A stretch of 64,000 nucleotides of DNA. Source: Neckera pumila. Taxonomy: Eukaryota > Streptophyta > Bryopsida > Hypnales > Neckeraceae. Positions 24,340-34,494 of the stretch are shown here, piece by piece. The position numbers and the translations under genes are program-made. The number at the start of each line of letters is the position of its first letter. Within the stretch, counting starts at the first letter, position 1. The notes beneath the pieces are model-generated. The model did no database searches, was not told the origin of the DNA, and saw nothing but the letters and a program-made list of their open reading frames with translations. The stretch is from positions 34,042,913-34,106,912 of the forward strand of contig OZ018410.1 in the NCBI GenBank assembly GCA_963969595.1, written 5' to 3'.

Positions 24340-24868
24340 GGATTACTCCTAAAAAGGATTAATAATATTGTACAACACATTAAATGCGTAAATTATAATT
24401 CTAAATTAAAATTCAGTACACTTGATAATGATTATAAATTATTGTTGTTTGACTATTTATATTTTGCTTTGACACTATTTTATTTTATAGATTTTTATTC
24501 CTATAAAGCTTGATTTCTAAAGAACTAAATAGTCTTCAATATAGTATGGAAGTGCTTTTAAATATGTTACGTAGGGAGTGTTTTGTTAGTTTTTGCTTGC
24601 TACTCCATATTCTTTGAACTTCAAGACAAAGACCATTTTTTCCCTATAAATTTGAGGTTCATTTCATTGTTTTTAAGAATTAAAGTTTGCTTGTGAATCT
24701 TAGGCCATTGTATAAGGAATAATTCTATATATGATGACACTTTACAAGGACTCCATTGTCTAAATTCAAGAATGTTTTGTAAAGCATTTTTGAAGTACAA
24801 ATTTTGGGTTAATGATTATACATTGTTGTAATTCATACCAAAGGTGGACATGACCATTTCAATAGAGA
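24340..24868. other. AT-rich intergenic, nothing recognised
   Basis: No gene or repeat termini recognised. Confidence 0.5.
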
Positions 24869-25222
24869 ACTAGTGTGACCCTGTGCCGTTGGTCCAATTT
24901 TCATCTACTCTTGGTTCCACTCCTGGTTCTACTTCCGATTCTACTCCTAATTCTACTCCTGGTTCCACTCCCAATACCAAGAACGCCACCAAAATCAAAG
25001 TAAAAGTAATTTTCTAATTTTTTAATCAATAAATACTTTGAAATTCAATAACTTTTGCACCACCGCTCCAAACGCCATGAAACCAAGCCGGTGCACCCCT
25101 CTTTGGCGAGAGCTTTCCGACGGTACCAAGCACGTAGCTAGGGGACGCACGGTCAGGAAGTTGTCCACGCTACAAACAAAACAAAACAAACAAACAAACA
25201 AACAGCCTCATTTAAGGTATTG
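24869..25222 (+). repeat. Dispersed repeat, copy b of three
   Basis: Starts near GACCCTGTGCCGTTGGTCC, contains AAAAGTAATTTTCTAATTTT, GAGCTTTCCGACGGTACCAA and an (AAAC)n-type run, then a CATTTAAGGTATTGATT block. It carries an extra minisatellite at 24907-24972 not seen in copies a and c. Confidence 0.5.
24907..24972. repeat. Minisatellite, GGTTCYACTCCT-type 12-bp unit
   Basis: Five to six degenerate 12-bp units (variants of GGTTCTACTCCT, including TCCGATTCTACT and TAATTCTACTCC) in tandem inside repeat copy b. Confidence 0.7.
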
Positions 25223-26489
25223 ATTTTTGTCTCAATACTATGGTATTAAAGTAGGATGGCCCTTCGGATGGCCCATTATTATTTCATTGTTTCTTGCAAA
25301 TATTTAGATGGAAAGTTCCACAATTTTTTTCTCTTTAAGAGAACAATAGATCAGACAATTTTTCACAAGTATTACAAACAATTGTTTTTTTTGTGGAAAA
25401 AGACATATTTATAGGTGGTCAAAGCAAAAATAGGTAACTTCCTATATATTGGACTCCCTTGTAGAGACTATTTTTGTTCATTTGGATTTTAATGTGGGTC
25501 TTCCAACTCCTTACACATTTGCAATAGTAATCCAAAAGCATCCCTCAAGATTGTGGAATAATGAATGAAAATGTTGCCATGTATGGAACTTGCATAGTGA
25601 TTTGGTGACAATTATGTTCATTGAAGTCATAAAATTTTGACTTTTCAACCCAATTCCAATCCTTTTAGCCCCAAGTCCAGAATAAAGTTGTCATAATGTA
25701 AATCCATTACAATTTTCACTACTAACACTAGAATGCAGTAGGATGCAATTGGGTTCCAAAATAGCAATTGAGTTGGAAGATTTTTAGATCTATCTATCTT
25801 TTGTCTAAAGACTAAACATAAGCATTCAACATAAAATGTTATTATGCACTAGAATTTGTCCACAATAAAGTACCCAAAATCGGGGTTTAAACCCTGCAGT
25901 TTTGTGAAAAAGCAGGTTTTGGGCAAAAAGTCGCCCGCACCTAAGACGAAAGTGGGTATCAAACTTTCTTTTGCGCCCAAATTGACCAAAAAGAAGTTTC
26001 GTCTGGACTTTGTCTGCGGGTCGTGGTCGCCTGCGGGGTCGTCCTTTGGAGGAAATTTGTAAAAAAATCCCCTCCAAACTAGGGGGACTTTACAAATAAC
26101 TCTACTATACACATATGTTTTACCCTTAAAGGACAAAGCAAACCCTAAGAGCATGGTAAAAAGTCAAACCTAAACTTTACATAGTACTTGATTTAAAATG
26201 TCTTTAAGCTTGGTAAAGAATATGTAGCGCCCATAATCTACTTTTTGTTCCATGAATTTTTTTCCCTCAAATTTTAAAATATTAATTTTTGTGACACTTT
26301 CAAGGTCATATCTTGAAAGGAGAAAGTACACCACTTTTGAACTTTTCTATCAAATTTTTCTTAGTGTGAGCTCCAACAATACTCCAATTACACCATGATG
26401 TTTATTACTATCATCTTCATTTTTGCTAAAAATTTCATACTATTCTAAGAATTGTTGTAATGCGGCTGTGATTTTGTAAAGAAATTACT
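25223..26489. other. AT-rich intergenic with a short GC-rich patch
   Basis: A patch at about 25860-26090 is GC-richer and open on both strands, but neither frame (68 aa plus, 83 and 101 aa minus) resembles a known protein. The rest is AT-rich background. A decayed insertion is possible. Confidence 0.4.
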
Positions 26490-27398
26490 TTAATCCTTAA
26501 AGGATAATTGTCTGTTGAAAAACAATTGAAAATCAAAGTCGATTCCTACAAAGTCAATTTTGGACAGTGGCTTTTAAAATTTGAACACAAGGTGTGAATA
26601 TAAAAACCCTTAGTGGGATTATAATTTTGTTTTGAACAAATGCTTGGATCAAATTAAGGTTATGTTGCTCAAAAAAATTTAGATAGTTTGGGCAATTTAG
26701 GCATCATTTGCTAAACTAATAAAACTTTTGCATAAAATTGTCTTCCAAAAAATAACTTTTAGTTCTCAAATCATATTTTAAGAGCCTGAGTCAAAGTTTA
26801 TTAGCTATATTTTGATGGTTTGAAAAAAAAAAACTTTTTTTTAAACTTCAAGCCCTATTATCTTGCAATTTGCAAAATAAAAGTTCTTGAACTTTTGTCC
26901 ACTTATTCCAAATATTTGTCTCTCACTTTTCATCATTTGGTTTCAAATAAAAATTTCCTCATTACACAAGAAATCATCAAAGAATGGCTAGTGTATTGCA
27001 CATTCATCAGTTAACAACCTTACATTGCAGGGGGATTTAGAGTAAGCTAGACTTCATATTTATTTCTGATATTTTGCATGAATGTACCTAGCAAGATTTA
27101 GAACTCAATGGTGAAGGGATGCAAATTCATCAAGAGCAAATATTTTATATTCGGAGGGCTCAAAGTTTGTTGACCCTGTTTCACAATACTAAAAAAAAAC
27201 TTTTTTCTTTTTTTTACTTCAAAAGTTATAATCCACGTGGTCAATGGAGTTGAAATCTTTTCCACACATTGCCTTACTTGCTTAATATATGTTTGTTGGT
27301 TGTGATTCAAAAAAAAGTTTTAATATTTTATTTTGGACAAAAATTGATAGTTTTGGGCTTTTCTTCCTTTAAAGCACCTTCCACCCTTTAGGAGTTAA
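26490..27398 (-). mobile_element. Long TTAA-family element, unit E (single copy)
   Basis: 909 bp. Left end TTAATCCTTAAAGGATAATT corresponds to the right-type terminus; right end reverse-complemented TTAACTCCTAAAGGGTGGAA corresponds to the left-type. The length agrees with units A, B and D although the sequence is more diverged. Non-coding. Confidence 0.6.
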
Positions 27399-27461
27399 AA
27401 AATCATACAAAATTCATTTGAATGTTTTTAATTATTAAGAAAATGCAGTTAAATTTCATAA

Positions 27462-27513
27462 ATCTATATCTATAATTTACATCTATTTACATCTATTTAT
27501 ATCTATATCTATA
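27462..27513. repeat. (ATCTAT)n-like microsatellite
   Basis: Short imperfect tandem repeat of ATCTAT and ATCTATTT units. Confidence 0.7.
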
Positions 27514-27608
27514 CAAAAAATATTAAATTTTTGAAAGGCGAAGGGATAAAATGATTTGAATAGGAACCCTAACTTACCCCAAGCAAGGGAGCAGTCCTGG
27601 TTCACAAT

Positions 27609-27890
27609 AGGACTTTTTATAGGGCTTTCTAGTGCCATATTGCACCAAAAGAAAATGAATTTGGCTACAAAATGACAACAAATTGTGAAGTTTTTCGCCA
27701 GGAAACTTTGAATAAAAAAAAATCTTGGATGAAATTGTCAAATTGTGGATGAAAATAGAATTAGGGAATGTGATATGTGCTAATGTAATATTTTCTATCC
27801 AATATGTGGATGAATGTTGAAATTTGGAGCGCCATTATATAATTTTATATCTCCACTTTGGCACTTCATAAAAAATGAAAAAAAAAAAGC
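27609..27890 (+). mobile_element. SINE-like retroposon, copy 1
   Basis: 282 bp, flanked by a 13-bp direct repeat CCTGGTTCACAAT / CCTGGTTCGCAAT (27596-27608 and 27891-27903), and ending in an A-rich tail (GAAAAAAAAAAAGC). It starts AGGACTTTTTATAGGGC. A second copy at 36739-37042 begins the same way and has its own different flanking direct repeat. No convincing pol III A and B boxes were seen and there is no coding frame. Confidence 0.75.
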
Positions 27891-28146
27891 CCTGGTTCGC
27901 AATCCACCAGAACACCCGAGCTTTTGAAGGAGCCCAAGTTCCGACAGTTCCCAATCTTCCCACCGAAGACCCCACAACCACAAAGGACGTGGCACCGTCG
28001 ATCAACTGCAGAATTCAATCAACGGACGAGGACTCTGGAGCCCCTCGACTCCTTGGTGTGTGACGTATGGTATGACGTAGAGACTAGGCCTTACGGACGG
28101 AGTTGTGGACACATCAGAACTGAAAATTTTGTTCAACCAGATTAAC

Positions 28147-28236
28147 CAGCCTTTTGTGGCTTGGCTGTTTTGTACTCCGGTTTTTTTCAATGCAATGGTT
28201 CGTTCCATTTGTTCAAACAAAAACAAAAACAAAAAA
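28147..28236 (+). mobile_element. Very short 5'-truncated LINE-like insertion with 28-bp TSD
   Basis: A 90-bp insert ends in (AACAAAAA)n-type tail and is flanked by a 28-bp direct repeat with a single mismatch (28119-28146 and 28237-28264). The body (CAGCCTTTTGTGGCTTGGCT, then ATGGTTCGTTCCATTTG) matches the 3' end of the fragment at 1468-1800. It lies about 450 bp upstream of the peroxidase start codon. Confidence 0.8.
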
Positions 28237-28506
28237 ACTGAAAATTTTCTTCAACCAGATTAACTTAGCAAATTGTAGTGAAAGTTGTTGCAAGTAGAAT
28301 ACTGAATTTTCTACTGCGTTGACGCAGCCATTGAAATTTTGCTTCCCCCATTGACATGCAGGATAGGTGAGAGCTATGGTCACGTACTCGTCACAGGACT
28401 CATAGCAACGTCCTGGGCGCTAATCTAGTAATCTCTCACGAAAATAGCAAATTTTACAGCGGCTAGCTGCTGCTCCCACGAAGTTGAGGTACTGTTAGGT
28501 AGCTCT

Positions 28507-28513
28507 TATATAA
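28507..28513 (+). promoter_or_regulatory. TATA box of the peroxidase gene
   Basis: TATATAA, 172 bp upstream of the peroxidase start codon and in GC-richer promoter sequence. Position and context fit a plant core promoter. Confidence 0.6.
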
Positions 28514-28684
28514 CTGTAAGGGAAGCGTGCTTGAAACGTGCCTCGTTTGCTCCATCGATCTTAGCTTGAATTCGCTGCATCGCATTGCTTGCGGTGTATG
28601 GTAAGCGCACTACAGCTGGTGGTACTTGTATCACTTTTGCAGTGGCGAGAGACTCGATCGATCTTGTCTCTGCTAGTTTAGAGG

Positions 28685-30336
28685 ATGGGGCCCCAGATGA
28701 GAGTGAGATTGGTGGCACTACTAGTGCTGGCGACGGTTGCATGGAGCCATGTACGTGGAGTGGAGGCCGCTTTGAAGTATAACTTCTACGGGTCTACCTG
28801 TCCCAGTGTGGAGAAGATTGTGTATCAGTCGATGAGTGCGTCGTATGCCAATGACAACACTGTGGCGCCTGGAATCCTTCGACTCATCTTCCATGACTGT
28901 TTTGTCCGGGTAAGCATACTGACGTATCAATGCAAGCAAATGTTTCTCATAGTCGCTGTATTTCCACCTATGTCTGTCTTAGTCATTCTCATCAAGTCAT
29001 CATCGGACTGTACTAGTACTGCAAAAAGCGTTCGAAAGAGAGCATGGGGATCCTAGCTGTTTCAACCGACTCGTTAAGTTAGAACCCTTGTTTCGTTACT
29101 GTTTCTTCAGCAACAGGGGATTGGTGCTAGTGTCCAATGGTTCAGTTGTTTGGAATGTGATTTGAGTTTCAAATGCAGAATGCACGAGATATTCTGAGAA
29201 ATAAAATTTTAGCTGTAGCCTGTAAGTTGTGGTTGCTTGCATTTGTACATAGTCATGTTCGTTCATAGAGCATATGAACGAGCTCATTGCATTCATGAGA
29301 TGATAATCTATGAGAAGATCGATCGAATTGTGGACTGAATCCGTGTTGAACGAACCCAATGGCAGGGATGCGACGGGTCCGTGTTGCTAGCAGGGAGCAC
29401 CACCGAGAGATCTGCCCTGCCCAACCTTAGTCTGCACGGATTCGAAGCCATCGACGCGGCCAAGGCCGCAGTGGAGAAGGTCTGCCCAGGAGTGGTCTCC
29501 TGCGCCGACATTCTAGCGTTCGCCTCTCGCGACACGGTGAAACTGACGAGAGGAGTGGGCTGGAATGTGCCCGCAGGTCGCCGCGACGGCACAGTGTCCA
29601 TCGCGCAGGAGGCACTCGACAACTTGCCGCCCGCCACTTTCAACAGCACGCAGCTCATCGCCAACTTCGCTGCCAAGGGCCTGTCCGCAGCGCAGATGGT
29701 CGACCTCTCAGGTACCCATACTAACCAATCTGAAGGAAGAGATAACCATGCAGTACATTAGTGGCTCCATTGACCAAGCAGGTGAGCTTCGATTTGTGGT
29801 GAGTGTGAAAATACTTGACAAGAGTTGACTACTGTATACTATTCTATCATTCCTGGACATGGACTTCAAAATTGCCACAGATGGACATTTTGGATTTTCT
29901 CCTCTGGAATTTGTAGTCCTGACGAGGTGTGTATATTTGTATCCCAGGGTCCCACACTATTGGAGTGACGCATTGCGTGCAGTTGCGGGACAGAATCTTT
30001 CCACCCGCCGTCGACCCCACCATGCCCAAGGACCTGTTGACGGCGTTGCAGCAGGTGTGCCCTTCGGTCACCACCCCGACTCCTCTGGTTATCGACCAAT
30101 CCTCCGTGAACACATTTGACACGAAGTACTTCCAGAACATCTTGGCTGGTCGTGGCCTCATGACCTCCGACCAGACTCTGTACAGGGACCCTATCACTCG
30201 CCCCTACGTGCTGGCGAATCTGCTGCCAATCACCTTCAATTTTCGATTCGCGTCGGCTATGGTGGCCATGACCAACATCCAGCCCAAGACGGGCACGGAG
30301 GGGGAAATTCGTAAGCTCTGCCAGTTTGTGAACTAG
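28685..30336 (+). CDS. Class III (secretory) peroxidase
   Basis: Heme enzyme of the secretory pathway that oxidises phenolics with hydrogen peroxide in the apoplast or vacuole; roles in wall cross-linking and stress are family knowledge. Three exons, 28685-28909, 29366-29711, 29948-30336, join in phase with GT-AG borders to 319 aa, a normal length. Residues 1-28 form a signal peptide (hydrophobic VALLVLATVAW). Distal site RLIFHDCFVR carries R66 and H70, GCDGS follows directly after intron 1, and the proximal site is MVDLSGSHTIG with H193. The eight cysteines needed for the four family disulfides are all present (C39, C71, GC, VC, SC, HC, VC, LC). The start is the first ATG of the frame after a TATA box at 28507. 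Likely poly(A) signal AATAAA at 30564. The gene appears intact; the specific paralogue cannot be told. Confidence 0.95.
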
Positions 30337-31681
30337 TGGTGAACTTGGACGTCTGATTTTCTCAGGTGGAGGTTTCGAGTGCACGCTTGCATTAATGACT
30401 ATCTAGTTCAGTAGCCAGTACGATATATGCCGGAGCAGAAAGCCGGTCCTCGATTGAGGCCTATAATTCTTTTGAGCGACTGTCGGTGTACGCTGGACGC
30501 TGTTCGTCAATTCTTTGACTCTCAGTACTAGTAGGAGATTGTTGGTCTTGAATAGATTCCAGAAATAAAAATCTGCAAGGCCATAGGTCCTTGTTCGCGA
30601 TTTTTTAACTATGTTCTAACACCATTATAAATATTTGTGCGTTCATTGTCTGTTGTATGTGTAGAACAATCTTGTAAGCCTATTGACCAGGCTTTCTGTG
30701 TGTTGAATTGTCGGTATGTCAGGGAATAAATCCAAGTAATTATCTTTTACATTCCAGTTGAAGTGCTTAACATCGATGCTATAACGAATTTAAAAGGAAT
30801 GGGGATTGCTGTAACAAGCAGAAAAGGATGTAGATTTGGAGCTCACCTGACATGCCTGCAGCAATTGGGACTATACTAAGGTCTGTTCTTAGGAAGTGAT
30901 GTTGGCGAGGATCTTAGCATTCAGTTATGAATTGAATATAGGTCTTAATTAGGCGTGCGTGTTAAATCACCCCTAACTCTCAGTGCTAACATACTTGAAG
31001 CAGGAAATATGTGACCGACGCACTGATCTCTACAAACACCATCTACCAAGTTTCGCCCAATAAGCCTAAGCAGTGACAATCTCCATAGCGGTACCGCAAA
31101 GCCAGTGAAGAAGCTCTCACCGATTCAATTCAATATTTTAGGAACTGGGCAATATATCCTAACATGATAAAAAAAATACAGAACGACTCAATCCGAATGC
31201 AGAACGGTTGTCAAATCCTTTTTGTAACTTCGGCAACTACCGCATGTGTGCCAAATTATATGAAGTGCGGGTACACTAGGTCTGTCCACTCCAGAACAGC
31301 TCGAATTTATCACAAGGGAGATTCTTGGCAGCACGTCAGGACTCGAGACTCTGAATTCGACATAGCTATACAAGTCCAGGGACAGGAATCCTGAACTTCA
31401 ATTGTAGCCATTGTCACAAAGAACAAGCAGCGTGTTTTAGTTCAGCTTCAAGTTTCTTCGTCCTCCAACGCTTTTCAATTAGTACAGCTACAGCTCAAAA
31501 AATCACATGATGCTGAAAAACAGAGGAATTCGAAATTGAAAACACAGCTAGTCCAAAAACTGGTTGACAAGGATGCAGTCCGAAAACTGGAATTTGAGAT
31601 ACTCCACTGATTTTTTGTTACATTGGTTGCAGAAATCTGCCGTTTCGGAAACGAAATTGTTATCAATAATCTGATTTGGCA
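30337..31681. other. Peroxidase 3' UTR and convergent intergenic space
   Basis: AATAAA at 30564-30569 probably marks the peroxidase 3' end. The remainder, to the end of the convergent DUF2921 gene, has no recognised gene; frames at 31164-31394 (plus) and 31475-31666 (minus) look random or belong to 3' UTR. Confidence 0.5.
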
Positions 31682-33718
31682 TTAAAGCATGTCACCAGCT
31701 TGTGACTGAGAAGTGCCGGGAAGCCCAGAAGTCTGTGACCGGGCTGGATGAAACGACGCAGCGAACTGCAAGTGCACAGCAACCACAAGCAGCGCCGAGC
31801 TCGAGACCACAGCTATCTGCCACCAGGGTGGGGGATTCTCATACACGCCGAAAAAGGAATCCAAATAAGGGTCATAGTAGTCGAAGATAGGCAGGAGCTG
31901 GAAATATTTGGCGATGGTGAAGAGTTGTGGCATCGCCTGCACCAAAGGCAGGCCGACGTAGAACCACCTGCTCAACGGCCTCCCTTGGACTTCCCACCGC
32001 CAGTTCCCCAGCAGCTGTGGCAGCAGGAACAAGCTCACCACCAGCCCCGTCACTTTGTTCACCACTCCCCATTGCGCATACCAAAGCTCATAGAATTTTG
32101 GCGACACGAACTCACCCCCGTGCGTCATTTCCCTGAAAATTGCTGTGAAGTTCGTGTTGCCGAACAGGCTTCCTGGTTCCCCCAACGCGCCGGATCGGTC
32201 CACAACATTCGCCAGGATGCCTACAACTCCGACGGCGGCGAAGAGCGTGACCGTGGCGAACACAATTGGATCGTCACGGGGTGGATTCACTGCTCCGGGA
32301 CGTCCCTTGCGCACTCGCAGCTGCATGATCCGCCGCCTGTCGCCGACTTGGTGAAAGATCCACACATACATGAAGATGGCCGCCATCGCCATAGCTTGGT
32401 AGGGTACGTACTCATGCCACGCCATTGAACCATAGTAGGCGAAATCGGCTTTAAAGTCGAGAAACTCGGATTCTTCGTTGGGCATATAGCTCATGCTCGG
32501 TCCGTAGCTGGGCATTCTCTTGAAGTCCAGCATTTCCTGGTACCGCCCAATTTGGAGGTCCTTGAAGATGGACGTTTGCGACACATGATTCGCGATCTGA
32601 ATGCCAAGCATCACCAGTGACGCAAACGGGAGTGCCTCCTCGTGATTTCTCCCGTGGCGGATCTGTAAAGCGACAAAGACTAGCCCGATTAGCAGTACCA
32701 GAATGCGAGCCCCTGTCACGAGTCGCCCATGGAAATTATAACTATACCCTAATGAATCCCGACGATGTGCAGACGGATGAAACACGTTTCGTTCCACGGG
32801 GTCGAAGTAAAGAGCGTCTCCGGCGTCGCGCGTACTTCGAAGCGTGAATTTCACCACGCGCTGCCAGTTCCAGCGCGTACTCCAGGGCGGGTACTGCAGC
32901 GTGACGGCCATGGCACAGGCTCCGGAGCTCGCCACGCGCTTCGGAAACTCAGAGCCGTCCCATCTGAAGTATGTATACTCTGCTTCGAATTCGGAAAGAT
33001 TAACATTCTCGTCCCTGTAATCTTCGTAGCTAGTGACGTTCCCAACAGCCACCTCGCGCGTGACGTTGCGCGTGCACCCAACCAGGTGCATCTTCCCCGT
33101 GGCCGGGAAATACACACCCTCGCCGAGAATGTCCAAGTCCACCGCACGAATCTGCACGAGCACTTTGACATAGTTACGATGTTTCACGATCTCCGGGTTC
33201 GGAATGCGCCAGGGTTTGGAGGAGATTTCGACGGGCTGTTGCCCTAAGAAGAGCACTTCTTCGTTCGTGCAAGAGTCCACAGCGATCAATTGAACCTCGA
33301 CCATGTCTGCGAATTTTTGTGAGTACCACGCGAAGACCGATAGATCCCTGCTGGCGGTTTCCAATATGCACCCATCCGAAGAACTCCAATCTGGAAACGT
33401 TAATGACGCCCGGGCTGTGGCGCCACCTCCGTCAGCGTCGGCTTCCGCCAAAGCCAGGGCCACCCGCGCGTCATTGTGCTCAAAGAAATGGGTCTGCCGT
33501 TGAAAGAAGCTAACTGGAGTTTGGATCTGGTAATCGGTGCTATTGGCACAGTCAGATATCAACTGGAAGGATTCATCGACTCGTGACGGAGATGGTTGAA
33601 CAATGTCTGGCAGTGCGAAACACGGCGGAACACTCAATCCACTTCGAAGGACGTGAAACACAAAAACAAGCAGTACAGTTTGCCAAAGCTTCAAATTGCA
33701 AATCCCAACACAATGCAT
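31682..33718 (-). CDS. DUF2921 multi-pass membrane protein (FLY-like)
   Basis: Intronless, 678 aa. A hydrophobic N-terminal segment (residues 10-28) looks like a signal peptide, followed by a long lumenal or extracellular part to about 335 with N-glycosylation sites (NVT at 218 and 227, NLS at 240). Then come about seven hydrophobic segments near 336-353, 362-379, 440-457, 484-506, 553-571, 585-603 and 633-652. The LLPQLLGNWRWEVQGRPL stretch near 565-580 and the following hydrophobic run fit the plant DUF2921 family, which includes the FLYING SAUCER E3 ligases acting on cell wall pectin. Those have a C-terminal RING; here the tail after 653 is short, Ser/Gly-rich and has no RING cysteines, so ubiquitin ligase activity is not supported. 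Family membership is recognised from pattern, function is unknown. Confidence 0.8.
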   Translation of the reverse strand: MHCVGICNLKLWQTVLLVFVFHVLRSGLSVPPCFALPDIVQPSPSRVDESFQLISDCANSTDYQIQTPVSFFQRQTHFFEHNDARVALALAEADADGGGATARASLTFPDWSSSDGCILETASRDLSVFAWYSQKFADMVEVQLIAVDSCTNEEVLFLGQQPVEISSKPWRIPNPEIVKHRNYVKVLVQIRAVDLDILGEGVYFPATGKMHLVGCTRNVTREVAVGNVTSYEDYRDENVNLSEFEAEYTYFRWDGSEFPKRVASSGACAMAVTLQYPPWSTRWNWQRVVKFTLRSTRDAGDALYFDPVERNVFHPSAHRRDSLGYSYNFHGRLVTGARILVLLIGLVFVALQIRHGRNHEEALPFASLVMLGIQIANHVSQTSIFKDLQIGRYQEMLDFKRMPSYGPSMSYMPNEESEFLDFKADFAYYGSMAWHEYVPYQAMAMAAIFMYVWIFHQVGDRRRIMQLRVRKGRPGAVNPPRDDPIVFATVTLFAAVGVVGILANVVDRSGALGEPGSLFGNTNFTAIFREMTHGGEFVSPKFYELWYAQWGVVNKVTGLVVSLFLLPQLLGNWRWEVQGRPLSRWFYVGLPLVQAMPQLFTIAKYFQLLPIFDYYDPYLDSFFGVYENPPPWWQIAVVSSSALLVVAVHLQFAASFHPARSQTSGLPGTSQSQAGDML

Positions 33719-34330
33719 GACTGACTACTACCCTCAAATCACGAGAAACCTTAAGGACGTCCTAGTAAGCTCAATTCCTAGGCAGAGATGGAGATCACGT
33801 CCCCCTGATCTTTAACGTGAAATGTTCGCTTCCACATGGTCAGTACCGACATGCAGCTTCGCCAAAGAATGGCAAAACTGCATCGATCGTGTCTATCGCA
33901 CTCAGCTACTAACTAGACCAAGCAACCTGCCTTCAATTTACCACAAGATCCGGCCACTAGAATATGGAAATGATGATCGGCACTAGGTCGTTAACGAATT
34001 GGAACCTAAATGGGTTTCGACCCAGATGCTACTGTCGAGGAGAAGGCGACTTAGTCAAATGTCCCGAGCAAATGCGTTGAAAATGCTTTTTCAGCTGGGT
34101 GTCGACAGTCGGCAGCATCGTGGTCGTCTTGACTCGATTACAACGCGGCTTGTGCTGCCGTACTTGACGCGCCTTAAATTTCGAACTTGGGGACGATTTG
34201 TTACTAACCGCTCTCTGACCTCTTGCGCCGGGGCTCCGAAATTTGGCCACTGACGAACTGCAGAGATGCCTGACTGAGCGAGGCTCCCTGTTCCCGGAAA
34301 ACACGATGGTTGGTGGCCATGAGGATGATG
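33719..34330. other. Upstream region of the DUF2921 gene
   Basis: Probable promoter and 5' UTR of the minus-strand gene. Overlapping frames at 33999-34253 (plus) and 34029-34304 (minus) are unrecognised and mutually antisense, so they are not called. Confidence 0.4.
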
Positions 34331-34432
34331 CTCATTTTAGAACTGAAATGGAGGTACACCATAGATAGCTTATTGATTGTTGACAGTCAATAAGCTATCT
34401 ATAGTGTACGAACATTTCAGTTCTAAAATGAG
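34331..34432. repeat. 46-bp-arm hairpin with 10-nt loop
   Basis: Left arm 34331-34376 and right arm 34387-34432 pair at 42 of 46 positions; the mismatches are one cluster of three next to GTACAC plus one more. The loop is TTGTTGACAG. Size, single small internal loop and short terminal loop resemble a plant microRNA precursor, but a tiny MITE is an equal explanation. No transcript evidence is available here. Confidence 0.75.
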
Positions 34433-34494
34433 TACCATGAGTGGTTCTACTTTAATAATTTGAAGCGCAGAGTAAGTGCACAACTGCTTGTCTG

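Noticed and set aside
25856..26154. Open frames on both strands in a GC-richer patch
   Set aside because: No known domain, mutually antisense, and short; probably a decayed insertion.
31748..32428. 226-codon plus-strand open frame
   Set aside because: It is antisense to the DUF2921 coding sequence and has no recognisable domain; its openness follows from the GC-rich opposite strand.
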